Positions 41,959-50,664 of a DNA stretch of 64,000 nucleotides are shown here, piece after piece. Positions within the stretch are counted from its first letter, which is position 1; each line of letters begins with the position of its first letter. Origin of the DNA: Lentzea pudingi (GTDB lineage Bacteria > Actinomycetota > Actinomycetes > Mycobacteriales > Pseudonocardiaceae); contig NZ_BMNC01000004.1 of NCBI RefSeq assembly GCF_014646255.1, positions 62,001 through 126,000 of the forward strand. Direction: 5' to 3'. The notes below the pieces were generated by a model. The model saw only the letters and a list, made by a program, of their open reading frames with translations. It was not told the DNA's origin and searched no databases. The translations under genes were made by a program, and so were the position numbers.

Positions 41959-42717
41959 GTGAGCGAGTTCCTGGAACTGTCCGCGACCGGCCCGGTCGCC
42001 ACCCTGACGATCAACCGACCGGCCAAGCGCAACGCCATGAGCTACGAGATGTGGTCCGCCCTGCCGGGGCTCCTGGCCCGCGTTTCCGCAGATGAGGCCG
42101 TGCGGGTGCTCGTGATCCGGGGTGGGGAGCACTTCTCCGCCGGCGCCGACATCGCCGAGTTCTCGACCCTGCGGCGGGGCGCGGAGGGCGCCGCGCACTA
42201 CGGCGAAGCTGTCCACAACGGCGAGCGCGCCATCGCACAACTGGACAAGCCCACGATCGCCGCGGTCTCCGGTTTCTGCGTCGGCGGCGGCTGCGAGATC
42301 GCGCTCGCCTGCGACATGCGGGTGGCCTCGGTCGACGCCCGGTTCGGCATCACGCCCGCGAAGCTCGGCATCGTCTACAACTTCACCTCCACCAAGGCGC
42401 TGGTGGACGCGGTGGGCCCGGCGTGGGCGAAGCAGATCCTGTTCTCGGCCGACCTGATCGACGCCTCGACGGCCCTGCGGATCGGTCTCGTGAACGAGGT
42501 CGTGGAGTCGCTGGACGCTCGCGTGAAGGAGCTGTCCGAGCAGATCGCGGGCCGCGCGCAGGTGTCCGTGCGGGGCGCCAAGAAGATCATCGACTCGATC
42601 ACGGACGGCGGCCGCGAGGACGACTTCGTGCGCGCGTTGTACGCGGAGGCCGCCTCCAGTGCCGACTACGCCGAGGGCGTGGCGGCGTTCCTGGAGAAGC
42701 GGCCTCCGCGGTTCTAG
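41959..42717 (+). CDS. Enoyl-CoA hydratase/isomerase family protein
   Basis: 252 residues of the crotonase fold: RGGEHFSAGADIAEF forms the first oxyanion strand, GFCVGGGCEIALACDMRVAS the second, and RFGITPAKLGI follows. The usual catalytic glutamates are not both evident, so the precise reaction is open. GTG 41959 (MSEFLELS) is chosen as the family-like start; GTG 41941 and 41950 are in frame upstream, near the palindrome. The stop shares the CTAG with the convergent MBL gene. Confidence 0.9.
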   Translation: MSEFLELSATGPVATLTINRPAKRNAMSYEMWSALPGLLARVSADEAVRVLVIRGGEHFSAGADIAEFSTLRRGAEGAAHYGEAVHNGERAIAQLDKPTIAAVSGFCVGGGCEIALACDMRVASVDARFGITPAKLGIVYNFTSTKALVDAVGPAWAKQILFSADLIDASTALRIGLVNEVVESLDARVKELSEQIAGRAQVSVRGAKKIIDSITDGGREDDFVRALYAEAASSADYAEGVAAFLEKRPPRF

Positions 42718-43313
42718 AAGACCTCGGCGGCGATCGTGGTGTCGTCGCCGTGGCCCGTGTGCACCACGGTCTCGCCGGGCAGCGTCAGCAGCTTCTCCCG
42801 GATCGACGCCTCGATCGTCGGCCGGTCCGAGAACGACCGGCCGGTCGCGCCCGGACCGCCCTGGAACAGCGTGTCGCCGGTGAACACCGCGCCCAGGGAC
42901 GGCACGTAGAAACACAGGGCGCCGGGCGAGTGGCCCGGCGTGTGCAGCACGTGGATCTCCTCGCCGGCGACGGTGATGACCTGACCGTCCTCCAGCGCCT
43001 GGTGCGGGAGGACGCCGGTGTGCGTCAGGTTCCACACCACGTGGTCGGCCTGGTGCAGTGCGAGAGGCGCGCCCGTCGCGTGCGCCAGGTCCGGCGCGAC
43101 GCGGACGTGGTCGTCGTGCGCGTGCGTCAGGAGGATCGCCACGACCCGGCGGCCGTCGACGGCCTCGAGGATCGCGTCCACGTCGTGCGGGGCGTCGATG
43201 ACGACGCACTCACTGCTGTCGCCGATGACCCAGACGTTGTTGTCCACGTCGAAGGTCTCGCCGTCGAGCGAGAACGTGCCGGACGTGACGGTGTGGTCCA
43301 CGCGCAGCGTCAT
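42714..43313 (-). CDS. MBL-fold metallo-hydrolase of the mycothiol operon
   Basis: 199 residues with the metal motif THAHDDH, then HTPGHSPGAL and FTGDTLFQGG. It is a glyoxalase-II-like hydrolase, and the equivalent gene follows mscR in mycobacteria. It may hydrolyse mycothiol thioesters such as S-formyl-mycothiol (inference). The start shares one base with the mscR stop (TGATG), so translation is coupled. Confidence 0.9.
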   Translation of the reverse strand: MTLRVDHTVTSGTFSLDGETFDVDNNVWVIGDSSECVVIDAPHDVDAILEAVDGRRVVAILLTHAHDDHVRVAPDLAHATGAPLALHQADHVVWNLTHTGVLPHQALEDGQVITVAGEEIHVLHTPGHSPGALCFYVPSLGAVFTGDTLFQGGPGATGRSFSDRPTIEASIREKLLTLPGETVVHTGHGDDTTIAAEVF

Positions 43314-44402
43314 CAGAACACCACGACCGATCGCAGGACCTCGCCGTGGTGCATCTTCTGGAACGCGGCCTCGACGCCGTCCAGCGGGATCTCCTCGCTG
43401 ACGAACGCGTCCAGGTCGAAGCGGCCCTGCTGGTACAGGTCCACGAGCATCGGGAAGTCGCGTGACGGCAGGCAGTCGCCGTACCACGAGGACTTGAGCG
43501 CACCGCCGCGCCCGAAGAAGTCGATCAGCGGCATGTCGAGCCGCATGTCCGGCGTCGGAACACCCACCAGGACAACGGTTCCGGCGAGGTCGCGGGCGTA
43601 GAACGCCTGCTTCCACGTCTCCGGGCGGCCGACCGCGTCGATCACGACGTCCGCGCCGAACGAGTCCGTCAGGTCCTGGATCGCCGTGACGACGTCGTCG
43701 ACCTCGCGGGCGTTGATGGTGTGCGTGGCGCCGAAACCCTTGGCCCACTCCAGCTTCCGCGGGTCGGTGTCCACGGCGATGATCTTCGCGGCACCGGCGA
43801 TGCGAGCGCCCGCGATGGCGCCGTCACCGACACCGCCGCAGCCGATCACGGCCACCGAGTCGCCGCGGCCGACGTTGCCGGTGTTCATCGCGGCACCGAC
43901 GCCGGCCATCACGCCGCAGCCCAGCAGGCCGACGGCCGCGGCACGGGCGGACGGGTCGACCTTCGTGCACTGTCCGGAGTGGACGAGCGTCTTCTCGATG
44001 AACGCGCCGATGCCCAGCGCGGGCGAGAGCTTCGTGCCGTCCAGCAACGTCATCGGCTGCGAGGCGTTGAACGTCGAGAAGCAGTACCAGGGCTTGCCGC
44101 GCTTGCAGGCGCGGCACGTGCCGCAGACCGCGCGCCAGTTCAGCACGACGAAGTCGCCGGGTTCCAGGTCCGTGACGCCCTCGCCGACCGACTCCACGAC
44201 ACCCGCGGCCTCGTGGCCCAGCAGGAACGGGAACTCGTCGTTGATGCCGCCCTCGCGGTAGTGCAGGTCGGTGTGGCAGACGCCGCACGCCTGGATCTTC
44301 ACCACTGCCTCGCCGGGGGCCGGGATCGGGCACCAGCACCGAGGTCAGCTCGACGGGTTGTCCCTTGCCCCGGGCGACGATGCCCTTGACCTCTTGCGCC
44401 AC
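43313..44402 (-). CDS. mscR: S-nitrosomycothiol reductase / mycothiol-dependent formaldehyde dehydrogenase, apparent frameshift
   Basis: A zinc-dependent medium-chain dehydrogenase that handles mycothiol adducts. The main frame (from about 44305) reads ACGVCHTDLHYREGG, LLGHEAAG, a structural-zinc region with CGTCRACKRGKPWYC, then IGCGGVGDGAI for NAD. The expected N-terminus (MAQEVKGIVARGKGQPVELT) is in another frame starting at GTG 44402, with GGAG 6 nt before it. The frames join if one base is removed from the run of five G (plus strand) at 44315-44319. So either the gene is frameshifted or the run is a sequencing error. A product starting in the main frame alone would lack about 30 residues. 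Confidence 0.85.
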
Positions 44403-44415
44403 TGCGACTCCGCTC

Positions 44416-44934
44416 TCAGTTGATCAGCTTCGTGCCTTCGAACTCACCGAGAACCTCCCGGTAGAACTCAATCCCTACACCGTTGGGGTCGCGGATGTAC
44501 AGGCTGTCCTCGACGCCGCGGTCGGGTCCCAGGTACTCGATCCCGGCCTCGTCCAGCTTGGACTTGATCTCGTCGAACCGCTCGGGCGTCGTCGACAGGG
44601 CCAGGTGCTGGACGGCACCGATCGTCTCGGAGAACGCCGGGTGGTCGTGGCCCGGGAAGTCGAAGAACCCCAGCAGGTTCTTGGCACCGAGGTCGAAGAA
44701 GAAGTGGCTCGAGCCGTTGTAGTCGCGGTTCTCCACCAGTTCGACGAGCGGGAAGCCGAGGAACTCCTGGTAGAACTCGATCGTCTCCTCGACGTCCTTG
44801 CAGATCAACGCGATGTGGTGGACGCCGCTGGTCGGCGAGCCGCCGCGCTCGGCGAGCGGCTTCACGTAGCGTTCGCGCAGCTCGTCGCGCTTGGCCCGGA
44901 TCGCGGCGAGCGCTTCACCCTCTGGCTGTGGCAT
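44416..44934 (-). CDS. VOC-family (glyoxalase-like) protein
   Basis: 172 residues. After a charged N-terminal helix come two beta-alpha-beta modules of the vicinal-oxygen-chelate fold: GVHHIALICKDVEETIEFYQ and AVQHLALSTTPERFDE, with the ligand-like YIRDPNGVGIEFYRE at the end. It is 13 bp upstream of mscR, in the same operon as the MBL hydrolase, so a thiol-adduct isomerase or lyase acting on mycothiol conjugates is plausible (inference). Confidence 0.9.
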   Translation of the reverse strand: MPQPEGEALAAIRAKRDELRERYVKPLAERGGSPTSGVHHIALICKDVEETIEFYQEFLGFPLVELVENRDYNGSSHFFFDLGAKNLLGFFDFPGHDHPAFSETIGAVQHLALSTTPERFDEIKSKLDEAGIEYLGPDRGVEDSLYIRDPNGVGIEFYREVLGEFEGTKLIN

Positions 44935-44981
44935 GTCCGCCAGGGTAGTTGATGGTTCAAGCGGTCGCAGGCCCAGACGCC

Positions 44982-45011
44982 GACGCCCGGCCCGCGAAGG
45001 GGCCGGGCGTC
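44982..45011 (-). terminator. Hairpin terminator after the DUF4235 gene
   Basis: GACGCCCGGCCC (44982-44993) and GGGCCGGGCGTC (45000-45011) form a perfect 12-bp stem with a 6-nt loop, just beyond the stop at 45037 (minus strand). Confidence 0.8.
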
Positions 45012-45036
45012 CGGAACGGCTCTGGTGGGTCCTGGA

Positions 45037-45306
45037 TCAGTCTTCCTCGTCGCCGGGCCACTCGCCGGTCAGCTTCTGGAAGCCCTTGGCGCCACCGCGG
45101 TCGATCGCGGCCTTGACCAGGCCGAAGATGGCGCCCTGGATGGCCGCGGCCATCAGCACCTCGGTCCAGGCGCGGTTGCGCATCGTGGCGCTGGGCGCTT
45201 CCTTGTCGCCCGCGACGAGCTTCCAGATCTGGCCGAAGATCGCGGTGGCGAGGAACCCTCCCAGCGCACCGAACAGCATTCCGAGGGGACGGTAGAGCAG
45301 CTTCAT
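45037..45306 (-). CDS. DUF4235 membrane protein
   Basis: 89 residues with a hydrophobic first half (LYRPLGMLFGALGGFLATAIF) and a second amphipathic or membrane segment (VLMAAAIQGAIFGLVKAAID), ending in an acidic tail. It matches the actinobacterial DUF4235 family, which usually follows a DUF3618 gene as here. ATG overlaps the DUF3618 stop by 4 nt. The function is unknown. Confidence 0.85.
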   Translation of the reverse strand: MKLLYRPLGMLFGALGGFLATAIFGQIWKLVAGDKEAPSATMRNRAWTEVLMAAAIQGAIFGLVKAAIDRGGAKGFQKLTGEWPGDEED

Positions 45307-45590
45307 CGGTTCCTCCGTGAGATCGCCCAGATCGCGACGATCAGCGCGATGAGCGCCGCCGCGATGGCACCGGGGTGCCGGCGCGCCTTCTCGACCTGCT
45401 CCGCGACGGGGTCGGGCAGCGAGTCGATCGCCTGGTTGGTCGCCGCGGTCATCCGCACGACCGTCTCGTGGGCCTGCTCCTTGACGCGGCCGGGCACGTC
45501 CACCTTGTGCGCCAAGGCTTCCACGGTCTCGCCGAGCTCACGCCGGGTGCGCTCGACGTCGCGTTGCAGCTGCTCCTTCGGGTCGGTCAT
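45303..45590 (-). CDS. DUF3618 family protein
   Basis: 95 residues: an N-terminal coiled-coil-like region (LQRDVERTRRELGETVEALAHK) and one C-terminal membrane helix (AIAAALIALIVAIWAI) followed by basic RRNR. This is the typical DUF3618 layout. It is the middle gene of a coupled trio, with ATGA overlaps on both sides. The function is unknown; a role at the cell envelope is suggested by topology. Confidence 0.88.
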   Translation of the reverse strand: MTDPKEQLQRDVERTRRELGETVEALAHKVDVPGRVKEQAHETVVRMTAATNQAIDSLPDPVAEQVEKARRHPGAIAAALIALIVAIWAISRRNR

Positions 45591-45976
45591 CGGTGCGCAC
45601 TCTCCTTGATCGTCGCGATGTCCTGCTGGACGTTGTCCATGGCCTGCCTCGGCACCGGGGGAGCGGCCTGCTTGACCTGGCCCTTGCCCACGAGCGCGAA
45701 GATGCCCGCGAACAGCAGAAGGGCGGCCGCGACGATCAGCGCGGCCGCCCACGGCGGTACTACGAGAGCCAGCAGCAGGATCAGGCCCGCGACGACGCTG
45801 AGCCCGCCCCACCACGCGAACACGCCGGCCACGCCGAACATCCCGGCGCCGACACCGGCGTGCTTGCCCTTGTCCTTGAGCTCGGCGACGGCGAGACGGA
45901 TCTCATCGCGCGCGAGCCTGCTCACCTGCTCGGACAGCTGGTGCACCAGCTGTGCGGTCGACGTGTCGGTGTTCAT
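45587..45976 (-). CDS. DUF1469/phage-holin-like family membrane protein
   Basis: 129 residues. An N-terminal helix (LVHQLSEQVSRLARDEIRLAVAELKDK) precedes two membrane helices (VFAWWGGLSVVAGLILLLALVV and ALIVAAALLLFAGIFALVG). This is the PF07332-type family found in actinobacterial genomes, not evidence of a phage. ATG 45976 (MNTDTSTAQ) is preferred. It overlaps DUF3618 by 4 nt and follows the thioredoxin gene by 33 bp. Confidence 0.88.
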   Translation of the reverse strand: MNTDTSTAQLVHQLSEQVSRLARDEIRLAVAELKDKGKHAGVGAGMFGVAGVFAWWGGLSVVAGLILLLALVVPPWAAALIVAAALLLFAGIFALVGKGQVKQAAPPVPRQAMDNVQQDIATIKESAHR

Positions 45977-46009
45977 GCACGTCAGATACCCACAGGTGGG
46001 CCACGTCAA

Positions 46010-46390
46010 TCAGCCCTGCTGGGCCTGGGCCTCCGCGACCTTCGCGTGGACCTCTTCCATGTTCACGTCGCGCGCTTGCTGGATAAGGCCGTCGAGGGCC
46101 GGTCCGGGCAGCGCGCCCGGCTGCGAGAACAGCACGACGCCCTCGCGCACGATCATCAGCGTCGGGATCGACCGGATGTTGAACGTGGCCGCGAGCTCCT
46201 GCTGCGCCTCCGTGTCGACCTTGCCGAACACGATGTCCTCGTTCTTGTCCGACGCGGCTTCGTAGGTGGGCCCGAACGCGCGGCACGGGCCGCACCACTC
46301 GGCCCAGAAGTCGACCAGGACGATGCCGGAGCCGTCGGAGTCACCGACCACCTCGTCGAAGTTCTCCTTGGTCAGCTCGACCGTCGCCAT
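46010..46390 (-). CDS. trxA: Thioredoxin
   Basis: 126 residues with the redox site AEWCGPCRA and the cis-Pro segment SIPTLMIVREG. It reduces disulphides in the cytoplasm. AGGAGG precedes the ATG. The C-terminal helix is a little longer than in E. coli TrxA. It leads the four-gene run with the three small membrane-protein genes. Confidence 0.93.
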   Translation of the reverse strand: MATVELTKENFDEVVGDSDGSGIVLVDFWAEWCGPCRAFGPTYEAASDKNEDIVFGKVDTEAQQELAATFNIRSIPTLMIVREGVVLFSQPGALPGPALDGLIQQARDVNMEEVHAKVAEAQAQQG

Positions 46391-46524
46391 GTTGGTCCTC
46401 CTAGTTCGCTGGGGGCACCCGATCCAACGAAGCGGGCGGCGGCGGAATTCCCCACGTGCCCCCGGTCACGCCTGGTTTCAACTTTTTGTGGACGTCTTCA
46501 ACTCGGCGTTGTACCGTCCCCGCC

Positions 46525-47427
46525 ATGATGCCGCGCCTGCTCGTGACTTCGCTGCTCGTACTGGGGCTCGCCGCCTGCGGGTCCATGTCTGACACCACTC
46601 AGACGTCCACGCCTCCGTCGTCCGACCTGGGCTCGGTCAAGAAGGACGACGCGCTGGCCGCGCTGCTGCCGCCCGAGATCGCCTCGGCCGGCACGTTGAA
46701 GGTCGGGTCGAACATCCAGAACCCGCCGAACAACTTCTACGACCAGGACGGCAAGACCCCGATGGGGTCCGAGGTCGACCTGATCAAGGCGATCGCCGCC
46801 AAGCTCGGGCTGAAGGCCGAGCACAGCGACATGGCGTTCAGCTCGTTGATCACGAGCCTCGAGACCGGCCGCGTCGACGTGACGATGGCGGCGATGAACG
46901 ACACCGCCGAGCGCCAGCAGAAGATCGACTTCGTCGACTACTTCACCTCCGGCATCACGATCATGGTGCAGAAGGGGAACCCGCAGGGCGTCAAGTCCGT
47001 CGAGGACCTGTGCGGCAAGAGCATCGCGGTGAACCTGGGCAGCTCGCAGGAGCAGTTCGGCAAGGAGCAGAGCGCCAAGTGCGTGGCCGCCGGCAAGGGC
47101 GAGGTGACGCTGAGCGTGACCGACAGCGACACCGGCAACCAGAACCAGCTGCGCACCGGCCGCGTCGCCGCGATCCTCAACGACCTGCCGACCGCCGTCT
47201 ACGTCGCCAAGACCGCCGGTGACGGCCAGTACTTCGAGGTCGTGCCGCTCGCGCCGATCAACGGCGGCCCGTACGGCATCGGCGTCGCGAAGAAGAACGC
47301 CAAGCTGTCGGAGGCCATCAAGGGCGCGCTGCAGTCCCTGATCGACGACGGCACCTACGAGAAGATCGTCACCACCTGGGACATCAAGCAGGGTGCGATC
47401 ACGAAGGCCGCCATCAATGGCAAGTGA
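46525..47427 (+). CDS. Polar amino-acid ABC transporter substrate-binding lipoprotein
   Basis: 300 residues. Lipobox LGLAAC gives an N-terminal lipid anchor. The mature fold is that of glutamine/arginine/cystine-binding proteins: GTLKVGSNIQNPPNNFY, GSEVDLIKAIAAKLGL, ETGRVDVTMAAMNDTAER. A TTGTGG-N17-TTGTAC pair lies just upstream with very little leader, so the message may be leaderless. TTCAACT occurs twice, 20 bp apart (46476 and 46496), in the promoter region. First gene of a complete importer operon. Confidence 0.93.
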   Translation: MMPRLLVTSLLVLGLAACGSMSDTTQTSTPPSSDLGSVKKDDALAALLPPEIASAGTLKVGSNIQNPPNNFYDQDGKTPMGSEVDLIKAIAAKLGLKAEHSDMAFSSLITSLETGRVDVTMAAMNDTAERQQKIDFVDYFTSGITIMVQKGNPQGVKSVEDLCGKSIAVNLGSSQEQFGKEQSAKCVAAGKGEVTLSVTDSDTGNQNQLRTGRVAAILNDLPTAVYVAKTAGDGQYFEVVPLAPINGGPYGIGVAKKNAKLSEAIKGALQSLIDDGTYEKIVTTWDIKQGAITKAAINGK

Positions 47428-48247
47428 CACCCGCATGAACGACGTCAGGGAAGACCTGGTCGTCGTGCCGCTGAGCCACCCCTGGCGGTGGATCAGCGGC
47501 GCGGTGATCGTGCTGGTCCTCGCGGGCCTGGGCTGGTCGATGTCCGAGGCCCAGATCCAGTGGGAGGACGTGCCGGGGTTCTTCACGCACCCCGTGATGC
47601 TCGAAGGCCTGCTCAACACCATCGTGCTCGCCCTCGCGGCACAGGGCGGCGCGATCGTCCTCGGCGTGGTCGTCGCGCTGATGCGGTTGTCGGCGAACCC
47701 CGTCGCGCGGTGGTTCGCCGTCGGCTACATCTGGCTCTTCCGCGGCCTTCCGGTGCTGCTGCAGATCCTGATCTGGTTCAACCTCGCGCTGGTGTTCCAG
47801 AACATCAGCATCCCGGGGCTGTTCTCCGTGCCCACCAACGTGGTCATGACCGCGTTCGTCGCCGCGTTGCTCGGCCTGGGGCTCAACGAGAGCGCCTACA
47901 TGGCCGAGATCGTCCGCGCGGGCCTGAGCAGCGTCGACGAGGGGCAGACCGAGGCGGCCAAGTCGATCGGCATGACGCCGCTGACGACGTTGCGCCGAGT
48001 CGTCCTGCCGCAGGCGATGCGCGTGATCATCCCGCCGACGGGCAACAACTTCATCAACATGATCAAGGGCACGTCGATGGCGTCGGTGATCGCCTTCACC
48101 GAGCTCATCCACGCCGCGAACAACATCTCGTCGCGGAACCTCGAGATCATGGAAACCCTGTTCGCCGCCGCGGCCTGGTACCTCGTGATGGTGTCCCTCG
48201 CGTCGATCGGGCAGCACTACCTGGAGCGTGCTTATGGCCCTCGTTGA
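47417..48247 (+). CDS. Polar amino-acid ABC transporter permease
   Basis: 276 residues with about five membrane helices. The first is AVIVLVLAGLGWSM, followed by GLLNTIVLALAAQGGAIVLG and the family EAA-type loop EAAKSIGMTPLTTLRRVVLP with IPPTGNNFINMIKGTS. ATG 47417 overlaps the binding-protein stop by 11 nt; ATG 47435 is an alternative. The single permease presumably acts as a homodimer. Confidence 0.92.
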   Translation: MASDTRMNDVREDLVVVPLSHPWRWISGAVIVLVLAGLGWSMSEAQIQWEDVPGFFTHPVMLEGLLNTIVLALAAQGGAIVLGVVVALMRLSANPVARWFAVGYIWLFRGLPVLLQILIWFNLALVFQNISIPGLFSVPTNVVMTAFVAALLGLGLNESAYMAEIVRAGLSSVDEGQTEAAKSIGMTPLTTLRRVVLPQAMRVIIPPTGNNFINMIKGTSMASVIAFTELIHAANNISSRNLEIMETLFAAAAWYLVMVSLASIGQHYLERAYGPR

Positions 48248-48992
48248 GGCGATCGGTGTCCGCAAGTCGTTCGGGCACACGGAGGTCTTGAAGGGCATCG
48301 ACCTGGAGGTCGAGCGCGGCGAGGTCGTGTGCCTGCTCGGCCCGTCGGGTGCGGGCAAGAGCACCTTCCTGCGGTGCGTGAACCACCTGGAGACCATCGA
48401 CGCCGGCCGCATCTGGGTCGACGGAGTGCCGGTCGGGTTCCGTGCGGCCGGCGGCAAGCTCTACGAGCTGCGCGAACGTGACGCGGCCCGCCAGCGTCGT
48501 GACGTCGGGATGGTGTTCCAGCGGTTCAACCTGTTCCCGCACCGCACGGCGCTGGAGAACATCATGGAGGGCCCGGTCCAGGTCCTCGGTCGTCGCAAGG
48601 CCGAGGTGGGGGCGGAGGCGCTGGCGCTGCTGGAACGGGTGGGGCTGGCCGAGAAGGCTGGTTCGTACCCGGCTCAGCTGTCGGGCGGTCAGCAGCAACG
48701 TGTCGCGATCGCGCGTGCCCTGGCGATGAAGCCCAAGCTGATGCTGTTCGACGAGCCCACGTCCGCGTTGGACCCCGAGCTGGTCGGTGAGGTGCTCGAC
48801 GTGATGACCTCGCTGGCCCGCGACGGCATGACGATGATCGTGGTCACCCACGAGATCGGCTTCGCCCGCTCGGTCGCCGACCGCGTGGTGTTCCTCGTCG
48901 ACGGCGCGGTGGTCGAGTCCGGCACACCGTCCGACGTGCTGGACAATCCGCAGCAGCCGCGCACGCAACAGTTCCTCGCAAAGGTGCTCTGA
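48234..48992 (+). CDS. Polar amino-acid ABC transporter ATP-binding protein (GlnQ-like)
   Basis: 252 residues with Walker A GPSGAGKST, Q-loop FQRFNLFPH, signature LSGGQQQRVAIARAL, Walker B LMLFDEPTSALDP and H-loop VTHE. It belongs to the GlnQ/HisP group. ATG 48234 has GGAG 7 nt upstream and overlaps the permease gene. It completes the importer. Confidence 0.95.
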   Translation: MALVEAIGVRKSFGHTEVLKGIDLEVERGEVVCLLGPSGAGKSTFLRCVNHLETIDAGRIWVDGVPVGFRAAGGKLYELRERDAARQRRDVGMVFQRFNLFPHRTALENIMEGPVQVLGRRKAEVGAEALALLERVGLAEKAGSYPAQLSGGQQQRVAIARALAMKPKLMLFDEPTSALDPELVGEVLDVMTSLARDGMTMIVVTHEIGFARSVADRVVFLVDGAVVESGTPSDVLDNPQQPRTQQFLAKVL

Positions 48993-48993
48993 G

Positions 48994-50664
48994 TTGATCG
49001 ACGCCTCGTACCTCGCCCAGTTCCGCGAACCGGAGGGGTATCTCGACTTCGCCCGCTTCGGCCCGCCTTCGCTCCCGGTGGTCACGGCCACCGCGCGGTT
49101 GATGGACCAGGCCTCCCTGGCTGGTCCGTCCACTGTGGACACCCTGATGCGTGAGGAACAACGGGTGAAGGCCGCCGTGGCGCGCCTCTGCCACTCGGAC
49201 ACCGACCACGTCGCGCTGGTGCCGAACACCTCGATCGGCCTGTTCCAGGCGGCCTTCGGCCTGTCCGGCACGGTCATGTACTCGGCGGCGGAGTTCCCGT
49301 CCAACACCTACCCGTGGGTGCGGGCGGGCCTCCCGTCGGTCGTCCTGGACGGCCCGGTGCACCCCGCGGCCGTGTCAGTCGGCCTGACGCCCGAGGTGTC
49401 CGCGCTGTCGGTGTCCGCAGTGGACTTCCGCACCGGCTACCGCGCGGACCTGGCCGCACTGCGCGAGGTCGTCGGCGACCGCCTGCTGATCGTGGACGGC
49501 ATTCAGGGCTTCGGCGTGGTCGACGAACCGTGGGAGCTCGCCGACGTACTGGTGGTAGGCGGCCAGAAGTGGCTGCGGGCAGGCTGGAGCACCGGTTTCG
49601 TGGTGCTGTCGGACCGTGCTTTGGACCGTCTCTCGCCGGTGCTGTCCGGCTGGACGGGCGCGGTGGACGCGGGCCTGTTCGACGACTCGGTCCACGACGC
49701 GGCCCCGGACGCCGCCTCTTGGAACATCACGAACCTCTCCCCGGTCGTCTCCGGCGCCTTCGCCGAAGCGCTGGAACTCGTAGAACTGGCAGGTGTTTCC
49801 TCTCTGGACGCGGCGGTGGCGGAGATCGTCGCCGAGGCCGAGGAGATCGTCCTGTCGAGCGGCGGCAAGATCGTCTCCGCCCGCGAACGCCGCGCGGGGA
49901 TCCTGGCGTTCACCATGCCCGAGGCCGCCTCGGTGGTCGGCGAGGCCCTGAACACCTTCGGCATCACCGCCACCATCCGCCCCGAACACGTCCGCCTGTC
50001 CCCGCACGCCACCACCTCGCGCGGAACCCTGGAACGCCTGCGCGCAGCCCTGAAGTCGTTGTCCGGCTCCGCTTCCTCCCCGATCCCGGCAGCGCTGTCA
50101 GCTCTGGTGCCCACCATCGACAGCCTGGCCTCCGCCCTGGGCCCGGACACCGAGGTCGTCGTGCACGACCTGTCCCGCCTGCCGAACTCCATCATCGCGA
50201 TCGCGGGCTCCCTGACGGGCCGCCAGGTGGGCGGCCCGATGACGGACCTGTTGCTGGGCCTGGTCCGCCGCGGCACCACCACCGACATGCCCGGCTACGA
50301 GACCTACGCACCGGACGGCCGCGCGATCTGGTCGTCCACCACCTTCGTGCGCGACGCGGCCGGCATCGCCGTGGGTTGCCTGTGCGTCAACAAACTCGCC
50401 GCGCACGAGGCATCCGGCCCGATCTCGGTGGAGTCGTTCCCCCAGGACGTGGACACCCTCCAGCGCGTACTCGTGGAGAAGGCGATCGCGGACGTGGGCG
50501 TGCCGGTCGAGCTGATGAAGAAGGTGCACAAGTCGCAGGTCGTCCGCGTGCTGGACGAGGCAGGCTTCTTCCTCATCCGCGACTCGGTCGACCACCTGGC
50601 GGGCGTCCTGGAGGTAACCCGCTACACGATCTACAACTACCTCAACGAGAACCGAGGAACCTGA
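48994..50664 (+). CDS. Fusion: class-V aminotransferase-type PLP enzyme plus DauR/YheO-like regulator
   Basis: 556 residues, two proteins in one. Residues 1-355 are a fold-type I, class-V PLP domain with the pyridine-binding Asp in LIVDGIQGFG (residue 168) and the Schiff-base Lys in VVGGQKWLRAG (residue 192). After a short Ser-rich linker, residues 368-485 match the YheO/DauR PAS-like domain (EVVVHDLSRLPNSIIAIAGS). The C-terminal HTH_22 unit is VLDEAGFFLIRDSVDHLAGVLEVTRYTIYNYL. TTG 48994 follows AAGG at 9 nt. It ends an amino-acid importer operon, so it probably both processes and senses the imported substrate (inference). Confidence 0.85.
   Translation: MIDASYLAQFREPEGYLDFARFGPPSLPVVTATARLMDQASLAGPSTVDTLMREEQRVKAAVARLCHSDTDHVALVPNTSIGLFQAAFGLSGTVMYSAAEFPSNTYPWVRAGLPSVVLDGPVHPAAVSVGLTPEVSALSVSAVDFRTGYRADLAALREVVGDRLLIVDGIQGFGVVDEPWELADVLVVGGQKWLRAGWSTGFVVLSDRALDRLSPVLSGWTGAVDAGLFDDSVHDAAPDAASWNITNLSPVVSGAFAEALELVELAGVSSLDAAVAEIVAEAEEIVLSSGGKIVSARERRAGILAFTMPEAASVVGEALNTFGITATIRPEHVRLSPHATTSRGTLERLRAALKSLSGSASSPIPAALSALVPTIDSLASALGPDTEVVVHDLSRLPNSIIAIAGSLTGRQVGGPMTDLLLGLVRRGTTTDMPGYETYAPDGRAIWSSTTFVRDAAGIAVGCLCVNKLAAHEASGPISVESFPQDVDTLQRVLVEKAIADVGVPVELMKKVHKSQVVRVLDEAGFFLIRDSVDHLAGVLEVTRYTIYNYLNENRGT

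Noticed and set aside
39847..43209. Very long minus-strand frame joining the secreted protein to upstream sequence
   Set aside because: Upstream of 40758 it overlaps DUF2332 and the enoyl-CoA hydratase in other frames and shows no protein character. The signal peptide marks the true start.
45587..45976. Phage holin as evidence of a prophage
   Set aside because: This holin-like family is a standard actinobacterial chromosomal gene next to DUF3618 and DUF4235; no phage genes are near.
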